DNA of 29,148 bases from Acidobacteriota bacterium (GTDB lineage: Bacteria; Acidobacteriota; Terriglobia; Terriglobales; Acidobacteriaceae), in contig JAEYQK010000112.1 in the NCBI GenBank assembly GCA_023410055.1, forward strand, positions 1-29,148. Direction: 5' to 3'. Under the pieces are notes generated by a model. The model was not told where the DNA came from. It saw only the letters and a list, made by a program, of their open reading frames with translations, and did no database searches. This document shows, piece by piece, positions 1 to 8,274 of the stretch. The position numbers and the translations under genes were made by a program. Within the stretch, counting starts at the first letter, position 1, and each line of letters starts with the position of its first letter.

Positions 1-170
1 TGCCGGAGGCGAGTGCGCAGGATATCTACAACGTCCTGTATGAAAAGTATCGGAAGATCTATTTTGCATTCGGTAACCCGGCGGACTCGAGCTTCGGCGA
101 TGTATTGCCGGCGCTGATCGAGACAGCGGCGGCGGGGAGAGCGGCTAAGGCCAGTAGCAGCAAGGCCTAA
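1..170 (+). CDS. C-terminal fragment of a probable ribulokinase (AraB-like, FGGY family)
   Basis: The window opens inside a reading frame that ends at the TAA at 168-170; the first complete codon starts at 3 and about 55 residues are visible. They include a YNVLYEKYRKIYFAFG stretch, which resembles the final helix of bacterial L-ribulokinases (a Y..LY..Y..LH..FG pattern), followed by an Ala/Ser/Lys-rich tail. Ribulokinase phosphorylates L-ribulose in arabinose use. Only the last helix is visible and no catalytic residue, so the family call is tentative. A sugar-binding-protein-like ORF downstream is compatible with a sugar-use locus. Confidence 0.5.
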   Translation, partial: PEASAQDIYNVLYEKYRKIYFAFGNPADSSFGDVLPALIETAAAGRAAKASSSKA

Positions 171-217
171 GTGACACAAATGGGCATTATCAGAAACTGA
201 GCACCCGGTGCATCTCA

Positions 218-284
218 CGCTGGCTGGCTAGCAAAACGGTGGCAATCACGACAGCACACCTTAGTAATAGCTGGCCAGCGTTTT
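218..284 (+). terminator. Terminator-like hairpin after the ribulokinase fragment
   Basis: The arms 218-230 and 268-280 form a 13-bp stem (two G-U pairs), with a long loop of 37 bases and then TTTT at 281-284. The position 48 bases past the stop codon fits a terminator for the upstream gene. The long loop makes it weaker than a classical intrinsic terminator. The rest of 171-372 shows no gene. Confidence 0.4.
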
Positions 285-372
285 CGATTGCGGGAGCAGC
301 GGGGAAGGTGGATATTAGTTGTTTCGAGCTTCTGATAATTTATTCGGATAAAGTATTCCGATCCGAGACCTT

Positions 373-1281
373 ATGAAAACACTGAATATTCTTCTTTCTC
401 TGCTGACTGAAGACAATGACTTCCAGCGACAGCAAGCAGCGGCGGGACGAGAAGCCGCGAGGAAGGCTGGCGTAAATCTTGAAATCGTTTTCGCCGATAA
501 CGACGCCATCAATCAAAGCCAGCAACTGTTGATGGCCATCCAGTCAAGCGGGAACCGACCGGACGGAATTGCTTTCGAAGGAGTGTCGCACACGGGCTTT
601 CCGCAAGTAGCACGCGCTGCGGCCGCTGCCGGTATTGGCTGGGCCGTGGTGAATCGGCATACCGACTATCTCGACTCTTTTAGAAGATCTTGCAACTCGC
701 CCATGTTCGCGGTGAGCGCCGATCACAAAGAAGCTGGACGGCTGCAGGGCCGCCAGCTTGCGACGATTTTGCCGAAGGGCGGGATGGCCCTCTTTATCCA
801 AGGGCCGTCGTCGGCAATGGTTTCGGAAGAGAGAACGGTCGGCATGGCGGAAACGAAACCGGAAAACATCCAGTTTCGATCGATTAGGGCGAATTGGACG
901 GAGGAGGGTGCGAATGCCGCGGTCCAGGCATGGCTACGACTCTCTACGTCGCATTCACTGCCAATCGGTGCCGTCGTTGCGCAGAACGATTCAATGGCGA
1001 TGGGGGCGAGGAAGGCTTTCGAGGGCGTAACGTCCGGGGCGGAGCGCGACAAGTGGTTGAAGTTGCCGTTCCTTGGGCTTGATGGTCTGCCGGAGACGGG
1101 GCAGGCCTGGGTGCAGAAAGGCTTGCTGACAGCGACAGTTATCCAGCCCACTACGGCAGGCACAGCGGTCGAAATGCTGGCCCAAGCACTGGCGACAGGC
1201 AAGCAACCGCCGGAACTGACGCTCTCGGCGCCAGCTTCTTATCCGGCGCTGGACCGCATCGCCGCAAGCCGCCGCTATTAG
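373..1281 (+). CDS. Periplasmic-binding-protein-fold sugar sensor/binding protein, no signal peptide
   Basis: This 302-residue protein has the two-lobed type I periplasmic-binding-protein fold seen in ribose/galactose ABC binding proteins (Peripla_BP_4 type). Visible hallmarks are a first strand 'LNILLSLL' followed by 'NDFQRQQAAAGREAARKAG', the 'DGIAFEGVS' strand and turn, 'AVSADHKEAGRLQGRQLA', and the effector-lobe 'VVAQNDSMAMGARKAFE'. Unlike exported members it starts directly with the fold. An in-frame TAA at 349-351 excludes a longer N-terminus, so there is neither a signal peptide nor a LacI-type DNA-binding domain. It probably works in the cytoplasm, perhaps as a ligand sensor. No permease or ATPase lies beside it. 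The family call is fairly safe; the role is unknown. Confidence 0.75.
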   Translation: MKTLNILLSLLTEDNDFQRQQAAAGREAARKAGVNLEIVFADNDAINQSQQLLMAIQSSGNRPDGIAFEGVSHTGFPQVARAAAAAGIGWAVVNRHTDYLDSFRRSCNSPMFAVSADHKEAGRLQGRQLATILPKGGMALFIQGPSSAMVSEERTVGMAETKPENIQFRSIRANWTEEGANAAVQAWLRLSTSHSLPIGAVVAQNDSMAMGARKAFEGVTSGAERDKWLKLPFLGLDGLPETGQAWVQKGLLTATVIQPTTAGTAVEMLAQALATGKQPPELTLSAPASYPALDRIAASRRY

Positions 1282-1306
1282 CATTCGCAGAACTTAGGGT
1301 CGAATT

Positions 1307-1345
1307 CGCGCCAACTTCACGTGATGGAGTTGGCGCGTTTTCTTT
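1307..1345 (+). terminator. Intrinsic terminator
   Basis: A perfect 10-bp GC-rich stem (1307-1316 with 1328-1337), an 11-base loop and a T-rich run (TTTTCTTTT, 1338-1346) lie 25 bases after the stop of the sugar-binding-protein-like gene. It also separates that gene from the convergent iron-permease-family gene. Confidence 0.85.
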
Positions 1346-1395
1346 TGGTCGTCTGCTGCCCGAAGATGCATGCACAGCGATGAGCGTTGCGGAAA

Positions 1396-1827
1396 TCAAG
1401 CGGCGGGGCCGTGCCTTTTGTCCAAGGCTTGTTTGCGCTCGGCCCACTCGATGCGAATGCGCTCGTAAAGTTGTGCGAGCTCCTGTAATTCGCTATCTGA
1501 CAGCTGCTCAATGTTGATCATTTCATTGCGGGCGTGTTCGAACGACCGGATCAACTCATCGAGTTTCAGGTTGATGGCTTTGGAATCGCGGTTCTGGGCG
1601 TTCTGAATGAGGAAGACCACGACGAAGGTGACGATGTTTGTCCACGAGTTGATGATGAGCTGCCAGGCGTCAGAGTAGTGGAAGATTGGACCGGTTACTA
1701 GCCACACGACAATTGTGACGAGGGCGAAGAGAAACATGTAGGGGGATCCGACCAGACCGGCACTGAAGGAAGCGAGACGGGAGAACAGTTTGTCAGTCGG
1801 GGCGTCGCTCTGGCGCAGCATGGGCAT
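1396..1827 (-). CDS. Low-affinity iron permease family membrane protein
   Basis: This 143-residue protein matches the small bacterial proteins of the low-affinity iron permease family (PF04120). It has two transmembrane segments (about residues 28-46 and 58-74) containing 'GSPYMFLFALVTIVVWLVTGP' and 'YSDAWQLIINSWTNIVTFVVVFLIQNAQNRDSKAINLKLDELI', a very characteristic family signature. A helical C-terminal tail follows (residues 85-140). Despite the family name, transport of iron by bacterial members is not well established. An alternative start two codons downstream (ATG at 1819-1821) is possible; neither start has a clear ribosome-binding site. It converges on the preceding gene. Confidence 0.85.
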   Translation of the reverse strand: MPMLRQSDAPTDKLFSRLASFSAGLVGSPYMFLFALVTIVVWLVTGPIFHYSDAWQLIINSWTNIVTFVVVFLIQNAQNRDSKAINLKLDELIRSFEHARNEMINIEQLSDSELQELAQLYERIRIEWAERKQALDKRHGPAA

Positions 1828-2008
1828 GAATGTGGGATGAGAAGCTCTGCAAAGAAGAGGCCATCAGGGCCGTGGAAGGGAGTTTAGCGGCACGTGCAGG
1901 AGATGAATGCTCCGAAAAATGTCAGCGCCAGTTGTCTCTGGAACGGGAGCCTGCGCGGGTGTACCTTCTAGTAATCATCGCAGGGACACTGCCCGAAGAG
2001 AGAGGTAT

Positions 2009-4438
2009 ATGGCCCATCTTGAACAGTCGGTCATGACCAATGACATGGATCACGCGCGCCCAGGTCTCGACAGCATGAGTGCAAAGCACATCTCCGGGTT
2101 GGATCTGCGAATCGTTGAGCGGTTTCGCCGACTTGCAATTGTTTGCGGTGGAATCGCGATTACGGTGGCCATTCTTGCGGGTACAAGCTGGGTGACGGGA
2201 ATCGGAGTATTGCGCACGTTTGTAAGTGGCCGTTCGGAGGTCAAGCCTAATACCGCGCTAGCTCTTCTTGCTGCTGGACTTGCTTTGTGCATTCTTCAGA
2301 GCAAGTCTGGCGGCCGAGGGCGGCTGTGGGTGGCACGTGTTCTAGCTTCGTTGACCCTCGCCGTGGGTGGCCTTAGTGCGTTGGAGTATGTGCTAGAGCG
2401 CGACTTCGGTATCGATAACGTGCTGCTGAGGATAGCGGGTTCGGACTTCGTTACGCCGCGAATGGCCCCGCACACGGCGTTGGCGCTCGTCTTTGCAGGC
2501 ATAACGGTGCTGTTGCTGAGCTTTCAGCAATACAGAACTTGGAGGTTGGTAAGTCAAACAACGGCGTTTCTGACGGGAATATCAGCGCTGGTCGCGTTAC
2601 TCGGGTACACGTTTGACGTGACGCCGATCTACAAGCTGGGAGAACCAGCGTTGATGGCGCTGCCGACGTGTATCGCTCTGGGCTTCCTCAGTCTTGGGAG
2701 TTTCCTTTCAAGCGCAGAGTGGGGACTGTTAGAACCAATGGCGAACAGAGGCGGCGGGGGATTGATGCTTAGGCGTGTCCTGCCGCTGGCGATGATAGCG
2801 CCGTTGGTTCTTGCCTGGTGGGTGACGAAAGGGACTCAGTGGGGGCTTTACGGAAAGAATACAGATGATGCAGTGTTCGCCTTCGCAATCATGATCGTCT
2901 TGTTCTGGCTGCTGTACTGGAATGCGTGCGCTCTCAACCGGCTAGACGAGGAGAACGAACGCTCGCGCGAGACTTTGCGGCAAAGCAGCGAGCAGTGGGG
3001 ACTGACGTTCAACTGTATGTCGGAGGGACTCAGTTATCACGATCCCGATTACAACATTCTTGGCGTGAATACGGCGTTCCAGAAGCTGGTGCCGGATGAA
3101 GGAGGCGTGGGCGAGAAGTGCTATCGACTCATGCACGGAACCGATGCTCCTCCGGAAGACTGTCCGATGAGGCGATCACTTGCAACTGGAGAAACGAGTA
3201 GCTCGGAGATCTATGAGCCACGACTTGGCAAGCATCTCCGGGTGAGGACGGACCCGGTTCGAGACAGTTCGGGGGAGGTCTTCAGGATCGTGCACGTAGT
3301 CGAGGACATTACCGAGCGCAAACAGGCGGAAGAGCACATCCGGCGACTCGCATCGATCGTGGAGTCTTCTGAGGACGCGATCTACAGCGTGAGCAGCGAT
3401 GGAAGGATCACGAGCTGGAACCGGGGTGCCGAAGTGGTGTTCGGATACAAGGCGGAAGAGGTTATCGGCCGTACGCCACGGATGCTTTATCCGCCTGACC
3501 GGGAAGAAGACTACTGTCTGGCGATTCATGACAGCATCATGAGCGGGCGCCATATCGAGAATGCGGAGATGCTGCGGGTTCGCAAGGACGGGTCGCAGTT
3601 CTATGTTTCGATCAGCATATCGCCGCTTCGCGATCTGCAGGGCAACGTGGTCGGATCATCGGCGATTGCGCGGGACATCACTGAGCGCAAGAGGGCGGAA
3701 GCGGAGATACAGAAGCTGAACGCGGAGTTGGAGGATCGGGTACAGCAACGGACGTCGGAGCTGGAGGTGGCGAACAAAGAGCTTGAGGCGTTCAGCTATT
3801 CGGTGTCACACGACTTGCGTGCGCCGCTGCGGAGTCTGGATGGATTCAGCCAGATTCTGTTGGAGGAGTACGGGGAGAAGTTCGAAGGCGAAGGGCGTGA
3901 CTTTCTGAAGAGGCTCCGGGGAGCGAGTCAACAGATGGGGCACTTGATCGACGCGTTGCTACAGCTCTCGCGGGTGTCACGGTCGGAGATGGAGAGGACC
4001 ACGGTGAATCTGTCTGACATGGCGCGACAGATTGCGACGGAATTGCAGAAGACTGCACCTGATAGACTCGTGCAGTTCGACATCGCGCAAAACGTGACGG
4101 CGCTGGGCGATGCCAGGCTGCTGCATGCGGCGCTGCAGAACCTGATTGGTAACGCATGGAAGTTCACGTCCAAACGTGAGCAGGCGCGAATCGACTTTGG
4201 GGTAGCCAAGAAGGACGGAAAGCGCGTATTCTTCGTGCGCGACAACGGGGCTGGTTTTGAGATGCAGTATGCGAACAAGCTCTTCGGGGCCTTCCAGCGT
4301 CTGCACTCGGTGGCGGAGTTCGAGGGCAGCGGCATCGGGCTGGCGACGGTGCAACGTATCGTAAGGCGACATGGAGGCTCGGTGTGGGCCGAAGGCGAGC
4401 CAAACGTTGGCGCAACATTCTATTTCACCCTTCCATGA
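2009..4438 (+). CDS. Membrane-bound PAS-PAS sensor histidine kinase
   Basis: With the start at 2009 (GAGAGG just upstream) the protein has 809 residues. The frame is open further upstream to 1907, but that part looks non-coding. The N-terminal ~300 residues form about eight hydrophobic segments of an uncharacterised sensor membrane domain. PAS1 follows, with a Cys/His cluster 'GEKCYRLMHGTDAPPEDCP', then PAS2 ('SWNRGAEVVFGYKAEEVIGR'), each ending in DITERK. A coiled coil leads to the HisKA domain 'YSVSHDLRAPLRSLDGF', whose phosphoacceptor His is codon 3809-3811. The ATPase domain has an N box 'NLIGNAWKF', G1 'DNGAGF' and G2 'GSGIGLATVQRIV'. It resembles the phytochrome-like kinases that pair with Rcp response regulators, and just such a regulator follows 29 bases downstream. 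The signal sensed is unknown. Confidence 0.92.
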   Translation: MAHLEQSVMTNDMDHARPGLDSMSAKHISGLDLRIVERFRRLAIVCGGIAITVAILAGTSWVTGIGVLRTFVSGRSEVKPNTALALLAAGLALCILQSKSGGRGRLWVARVLASLTLAVGGLSALEYVLERDFGIDNVLLRIAGSDFVTPRMAPHTALALVFAGITVLLLSFQQYRTWRLVSQTTAFLTGISALVALLGYTFDVTPIYKLGEPALMALPTCIALGFLSLGSFLSSAEWGLLEPMANRGGGGLMLRRVLPLAMIAPLVLAWWVTKGTQWGLYGKNTDDAVFAFAIMIVLFWLLYWNACALNRLDEENERSRETLRQSSEQWGLTFNCMSEGLSYHDPDYNILGVNTAFQKLVPDEGGVGEKCYRLMHGTDAPPEDCPMRRSLATGETSSSEIYEPRLGKHLRVRTDPVRDSSGEVFRIVHVVEDITERKQAEEHIRRLASIVESSEDAIYSVSSDGRITSWNRGAEVVFGYKAEEVIGRTPRMLYPPDREEDYCLAIHDSIMSGRHIENAEMLRVRKDGSQFYVSISISPLRDLQGNVVGSSAIARDITERKRAEAEIQKLNAELEDRVQQRTSELEVANKELEAFSYSVSHDLRAPLRSLDGFSQILLEEYGEKFEGEGRDFLKRLRGASQQMGHLIDALLQLSRVSRSEMERTTVNLSDMARQIATELQKTAPDRLVQFDIAQNVTALGDARLLHAALQNLIGNAWKFTSKREQARIDFGVAKKDGKRVFFVRDNGAGFEMQYANKLFGAFQRLHSVAEFEGSGIGLATVQRIVRRHGGSVWAEGEPNVGATFYFTLP

Positions 4439-4467
4439 GGTGATCGCCAGACTCGGGGGCAACAGAG

Positions 4468-4896
4468 TTGGAAAGAACCATACTGCTGGTCGAGGACAAT
4501 CCGGACCATGAAACGCTTACGCTTCGTGCCTTGAAAAAAGCGGGGCTGGCCGATCCAATCGCAGTGGCACGGGACGGGGCCGAGGCACTGGATTATCTGT
4601 TCGGAAGGGGGCGTTACTGCGGCTGTGGGCTCCCGAAAGCGGTGCTGCTCGATTTGAAGCTGCCAAAGGTGGATGGCCTTGAGGTACTGCAGAAAATGCG
4701 GGCTGAAGCGCGCACGAAGTCTATACCTGTTGTTGTCCTTACGTCATCGGAGGAAGAGAGCGACTTGGTCTCCAGCTACAAGTGTGGGGCAAATGGCTAT
4801 ATCAGAAAGCCGGTGGACTTCGTTCAATTCGTGGAAGTGACACGGGGATTGGGACTGTATTGGCCAGTTGACGAGCGGAAACCAACGAACAAGTAA
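4468..4896 (+). CDS. Single-domain (Rcp/CheY-like) response regulator
   Basis: The 142-residue protein is a stand-alone receiver domain with no output domain. It starts at TTG (4468-4470). Visible key residues are the acidic pair in 'LVEDN', the phosphoacceptor Asp62 in 'LLDLKLP', the Thr of 'VVVLTSS' and the Lys of 'IRKPV'. The extended loop around 'YLFGRGRY' is typical of the Rcp1 subfamily that partners with phytochrome-like histidine kinases. It lies 29 bases after the kinase gene, so it is almost certainly its cognate partner in one operon. The downstream target is not visible. Confidence 0.93.
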   Translation: MERTILLVEDNPDHETLTLRALKKAGLADPIAVARDGAEALDYLFGRGRYCGCGLPKAVLLDLKLPKVDGLEVLQKMRAEARTKSIPVVVLTSSEEESDLVSSYKCGANGYIRKPVDFVQFVEVTRGLGLYWPVDERKPTNK

Positions 4897-4942
4897 GGCG
4901 GTGCCACGGCCTGGGCAGACGCCGGCGCGCTGACAAAGAACA

Positions 4943-4969
4943 AAGGCGGCCCGCACAAGGGGCCGCCTT
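4943..4969. terminator. Bidirectional intrinsic terminator
   Basis: A perfect 10-bp stem (4943-4952 with 4960-4969) and a 7-base loop lie between the convergent response regulator and secreted-protein genes. Reading on the minus strand the stem is followed by a T-rich run (TTTGTTCTTT), so it is a strong terminator for the minus-strand gene. It is likely to stop the plus-strand operon as well. Confidence 0.85.
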
Positions 4970-4990
4970 AATCGTAGTCAATTACCGAGG

Positions 4991-5458
4991 CTAGAGTTGT
5001 GGCGGCTGCTGGCCACTGCCCGAGCCGGAACTGGAGCCGCTGCTTGATCCGGTGCCGGATGAGCCGGTGCTGCTGCTGGGATTGCTGGAACCAGTGCTGC
5101 TGCTGCCGGAGCCCATGTCGCTGGAGCTGCTGCTGGGATTGCTGGAAGAGCTGCCGGTCTGGTCACTCGTCTCGCCTTTCTTCTTGTGATGTTTCTTCTT
5201 CTTTGCGTGGTTCGTGGTCTGATCCGTGGTGGTGGTTGATGTGTTGCCACTTGCCGATTCGCCGCTCTGCGACGACTGGCCGCTGCTCATGCTGCTCGGA
5301 TTCTGGCTACTGCCGGAACTCGACTGGTCGCTGCTCTGACCGCTCGTCGATGTACCGGAGGAACTCGGGCTCGTGCTCGAACTCGAGCTTGATGTCTGGG
5401 CGAAGCAAAGGGCTCCGGCGATGAGGGTCGCTGCAACCCCTAACAAAACCTTCTTCAT
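4991..5458 (-). CDS. Secreted Ser/Gly-rich low-complexity protein
   Basis: The start chosen is the ATG at 5456-5458, preceded by GAGGAG at good spacing, rather than the longer frame to 5503. The 155-residue product begins with a signal peptide (MKKVLLGVAATLIAGALCFAQ). The rest is almost entirely Ser, Gly, Thr, Pro and Gln, with one basic cluster 'KKKKHHKKK' near the middle. No domain is recognised. Such proteins are common as hypothetical exported proteins in Acidobacteriota; a surface or matrix role is only a guess. It follows a similar secreted low-complexity gene on the same strand (122-base gap). Confidence 0.65.
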   Translation of the reverse strand: MKKVLLGVAATLIAGALCFAQTSSSSSSTSPSSSGTSTSGQSSDQSSSGSSQNPSSMSSGQSSQSGESASGNTSTTTTDQTTNHAKKKKHHKKKGETSDQTGSSSSNPSSSSSDMGSGSSSTGSSNPSSSTGSSGTGSSSGSSSGSGSGQQPPQL

Positions 5459-5579
5459 AGAAACTCCTCGTCCTTGTTCTTGTATGGTGTGCTCAAGTTG
5501 CACGAAGTGGCTTCTGGATTAGATAGCAATCGTTCCGAGCGGTTGCCAGAGCGGGAGCGGAATCGTGAGCAGCAGAAGC

Positions 5580-6023
5580 TCACCTTTGCGGCTGCGGTGA
5601 AGATGGGTTACTCGATTGTGAATTCTTCTGCATCTCTCCGGAGCCTTTCGTTGCGTTTGCTTTGGCTGTACCACGCTGCGTTTTCTGGGCCGCCTGGCTT
5701 TGCTCGTACGATTCTCGTCGAGTTGCTGTCGCCGAAGTTGAATCGCTGGCAACGCCTGTCCCTTGCGAGTTCATGCGCGTTGCAGTGTTAGCCGATGGTG
5801 CTCCGGCGAACGCGGGCGCGCCTTTGTCGCCGGTGGTTGAGCCGTTGGTGTCGGTCATGACTGAATTCTGATCGGGGCTCATGCTGGGCACGTTAGAAGT
5901 CGTGCTGTTTGGACTGATGGTCTGGTTTCCGAGTCCGACACCATCGGCGGGTGGTGATTCCTGAGCAAAACAGGCCGCAGCGGAGATCAGTAGAGCTGCA
6001 AAGGACACAAGTACAACGCGCAT
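5580..6023 (-). CDS. Secreted low-complexity (Ser/Thr/Asn/Gln-rich) protein
   Basis: The likely start is the ATG at 6021-6023, preceded by GAGGAGG three bases away; an in-frame TTG at 6033-6035 is the alternative. The 147-residue product has a signal peptide ('MRVVLVSFAALLISAAACFAQ'), then a disordered region rich in Ser, Thr, Asn and Gln, and ends 'NPSSPQPQR'. There is no recognisable domain. Its architecture resembles the downstream neighbour at 4991-5458, so the two may be distant paralogues or functional partners. A 17-bp tandem duplication lies directly upstream. Confidence 0.6.
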   Translation of the reverse strand: MRVVLVSFAALLISAAACFAQESPPADGVGLGNQTISPNSTTSNVPSMSPDQNSVMTDTNGSTTGDKGAPAFAGAPSANTATRMNSQGTGVASDSTSATATRRESYEQSQAAQKTQRGTAKANATKGSGEMQKNSQSSNPSSPQPQR

Positions 6024-6033
6024 AAGCCTCCTC

Positions 6034-6067
6034 AATAATTCTTTCGTTGAAATAATTCTTTCGTTGA
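6034..6067. repeat. Perfect 17-bp tandem duplication upstream of a secreted-protein gene
   Basis: The unit AATAATTCTTTCGTTGA occurs twice back to back (6034-6050 and 6051-6067), abutting the ribosome-binding site of the minus-strand gene starting at 6023. It lies in its 5' untranslated or promoter region and could alter leader length or promoter strength. Confidence 0.9.
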
Positions 6068-6173
6068 TAAGTTAGAAAGCTCCGGAGATGAATGGTTTGC
6101 TTGCCAGCTTTTGACACGGGTACTACTCTCAATGGTTGCCGGTTGCATCCGATGTAGTGATTGCAGGTGAAAC

Positions 6174-7310
6174 TTGAAATCTCTCATAAAGCTCGGAAGT
6201 GTTTGGGGTATAGAGCTAGGTCTGCATTTCAGCTGGCTCTTCATTGCTGCCCTGATTACGTTTTCGCTAGGAGAGCGATTTCGGTATACGAATCCAGGCT
6301 GGCCGGTCGCGACCGTCTGGATCTGTGCGGTCGTAACCGGGGTGCTGTTCTTCGCCGGATTGTTTGCTCACGAACTTGCCCACGCGTTTGTAGCTCGGCT
6401 GCGAGGGCTTCCTGTTCGTCGCATAACGCTCTTCTTTCTTGGCGGGATGGCGCAAATAGAGCGTGAGGCGCCTGATCCGAAGACGGAATTCTGGATGGGA
6501 ATTGCCGGCCCGATCATGAGCGTGATCGTCGGCGTCGTCTGTCTTGGCCTTGCGCTGGTGTTCGGCTGGGTTCCGTTTACCAATCCCGAAGCTCCTGTTG
6601 CCGCGGTTCTGGTGTGGCTGGGCTATATCAACCTAATGCTCGCAGCCTTCAATATGATCCCCGGGTTCCCGCTGGATGGCGGACGAGTGCTGCGGGCCAT
6701 CATCTGGTGGATCAACAAGAATGAAGCTCGTGCAACACGAGCTGCCGGGCGCGTGGGACAAGTTGTTGCCGCGTTGTTCATTGGTTACGGCATATGGGGT
6801 TTCTTCATCGGGCATGGGGTTAACGGCTTGTGGCTTGCGCTTATCGGCTGGTTCCTGATGCAGGCGTCCGGCTCGACGATGATGCATGTTGAGGCGGAAT
6901 CTGCTCTGCGCGGACTCCGGGTAGCGGATGTGATGACGCAGAACTGCGAGCGGGTGGACGGCAATCTTGACGTCGACACATTCGTGCACGATTACGTCAT
7001 GCGTACTGGGCGACGGTGCTATATCGTGACCGACAATGGGCGAATGACGGGATTGGTGACGCCACACGAGATCAAGGCTATCAATCGGGCGGCGTGGATG
7101 CACAAGCGGATCGCCGAAGTGATGCGCCCGCTAGAGCGAATTCACGCTGTCACGCCAGAAACGCCGGTTACCGAGGCGCTGGAGATCATGGGGCGCGAGG
7201 ACGTGAACCAATTGCCGGTGCTGAAGGAAGGATGGTTCCAAGGTATGGTCTCACGCGGGAACATCGTCAGCGTTCTGCAGGCGCGTTCAGAGCTGCGCGA
7301 AACTGCGTAA
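6174..7310 (+). CDS. Site-2 protease family (M50) zinc metalloprotease with CBS domains
   Basis: This 378-residue protein starts at a TTG with AGGTGA just upstream. It has several membrane segments carrying the zinc-binding motif HELAH (residues 66-70) and the second motif 'NMIPGFPLDGGR' with Asp168 as the third ligand. These are hallmarks of intramembrane site-2 proteases of the SpoIVFB/Rip3 branch. The C-terminal part (about 250-370) is a pair of CBS domains, often nucleotide-sensing, for example 'VADVMTQNCERVD' and 'AEVMRPLERIHAVTPETPVTEALEIM'. All metal ligands are present, so it should be active. The substrate, possibly a membrane-bound regulator, is not visible nearby. Confidence 0.92.
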   Translation: MKSLIKLGSVWGIELGLHFSWLFIAALITFSLGERFRYTNPGWPVATVWICAVVTGVLFFAGLFAHELAHAFVARLRGLPVRRITLFFLGGMAQIEREAPDPKTEFWMGIAGPIMSVIVGVVCLGLALVFGWVPFTNPEAPVAAVLVWLGYINLMLAAFNMIPGFPLDGGRVLRAIIWWINKNEARATRAAGRVGQVVAALFIGYGIWGFFIGHGVNGLWLALIGWFLMQASGSTMMHVEAESALRGLRVADVMTQNCERVDGNLDVDTFVHDYVMRTGRRCYIVTDNGRMTGLVTPHEIKAINRAAWMHKRIAEVMRPLERIHAVTPETPVTEALEIMGREDVNQLPVLKEGWFQGMVSRGNIVSVLQARSELRETA

Positions 7311-7386
7311 AGCCCACGTCCAGCTTCGCGAACGCGGGGCGCCAATCAGAGTTTCTCACCTGCACAGACTCCGCATCTAATCGGCA

Positions 7387-8211
7387 ATGCCTCCCCAAAG
7401 ATTGCAACGGCATCAAGGCCATGCTCCGACCGTAAACCTGGATACTTCGCGGCGAAGCGCGCACGAGATCCTGGAAGAGGCTGGCGATAACGGGCGAAGA
7501 GAGCTGGAGCGTCCGATGAAGGCGCTGGCGTTCTCGGGACTGGCAGGCGGAATCACGATGGGGCTGACAGGAATGTCGGTCGCAATCGCTCATTCGACGC
7601 TCGGCTATACGGGATCCCTTCAGAAGTTCATTCCTTACCTTTTCTATCCGGTCGGATTCATTGCCGTAATCATTGGCCGCTCGCAGCTGTTCACCGAAAA
7701 CACACTCTATCCAGTGGTACTGATCTTCTCCGATCGCAGGCAGATACTTCCGACGCTGCGGTTGTGGGTAATCGTGTTTTGTACGAATGTAGTCGGAGCG
7801 GCGTTCTTCGCGGGATTGGCGGTGCGCACGGGCGCGCTCAGACCGGAGTACGTGCAAGAACTTGTCGCGCTTGGGATCGAGTCTGCGGGTAGTCCGATCA
7901 GTCAGATCTTCTGGACGGGCGTCATAGGCGGGTGGCTGATTGCGCTGGTGGCATGGATGGTGACGGCGAGTCATTGGACCATCGGCCAGATTGCGGTTGT
8001 ATGGCTGCTGACGTTTGTCGTGGGTCTTGGGCATTTCGCACACTGCATTGCAACAAGCGGCGAGATATTCGCGGCCGTGTTCGCGGGGAGCATGCCGCTG
8101 GGCGCGTACTTCCGTTGGATATTTCCGGCAACGGCGGGAAACATCGTGGGCGGCGTGTTCATTGTGAGTCTGCTGAATTGGGGCCAAGTGAAGGCGGGAG
8201 AAGAAGACTGA
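7387..8211 (+). CDS. Formate/nitrite transporter family (FNT) channel
   Basis: The 274-residue protein matches the FNT family (FocA/NirC, PF01226). About 45 hydrophilic N-terminal residues precede six membrane segments, with recognisable pieces such as 'MKALAFSGLAGGITMGLTG', 'GRSQLFTENTLYPV' and 'GLGHFAHCIATSGEIFAAVFAG'. FNT proteins are pentameric channels for small monovalent anions such as formate or nitrite. The substrate cannot be told from context, as no formate or nitrite enzyme is adjacent. The N-terminal extension is longer than in classical FocA and resembles the acidobacterial/proteobacterial subfamily. Confidence 0.88.
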   Translation: MPPQRLQRHQGHAPTVNLDTSRRSAHEILEEAGDNGRRELERPMKALAFSGLAGGITMGLTGMSVAIAHSTLGYTGSLQKFIPYLFYPVGFIAVIIGRSQLFTENTLYPVVLIFSDRRQILPTLRLWVIVFCTNVVGAAFFAGLAVRTGALRPEYVQELVALGIESAGSPISQIFWTGVIGGWLIALVAWMVTASHWTIGQIAVVWLLTFVVGLGHFAHCIATSGEIFAAVFAGSMPLGAYFRWIFPATAGNIVGGVFIVSLLNWGQVKAGEED

Positions 8212-8274
8212 AATTCCCCGGGAGTGGGCCAACCAAGTTGCTGCGAATCAGGTCTGAAGTGCTGGAGGAACGTC

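Noticed and set aside
7267..8232. Open frame of 321 codons on the minus strand
   Set aside because: It lies opposite the formate/nitrite transporter gene, has Arg/His-rich composition and no ribosome-binding site; it is a GC-rich shadow frame.
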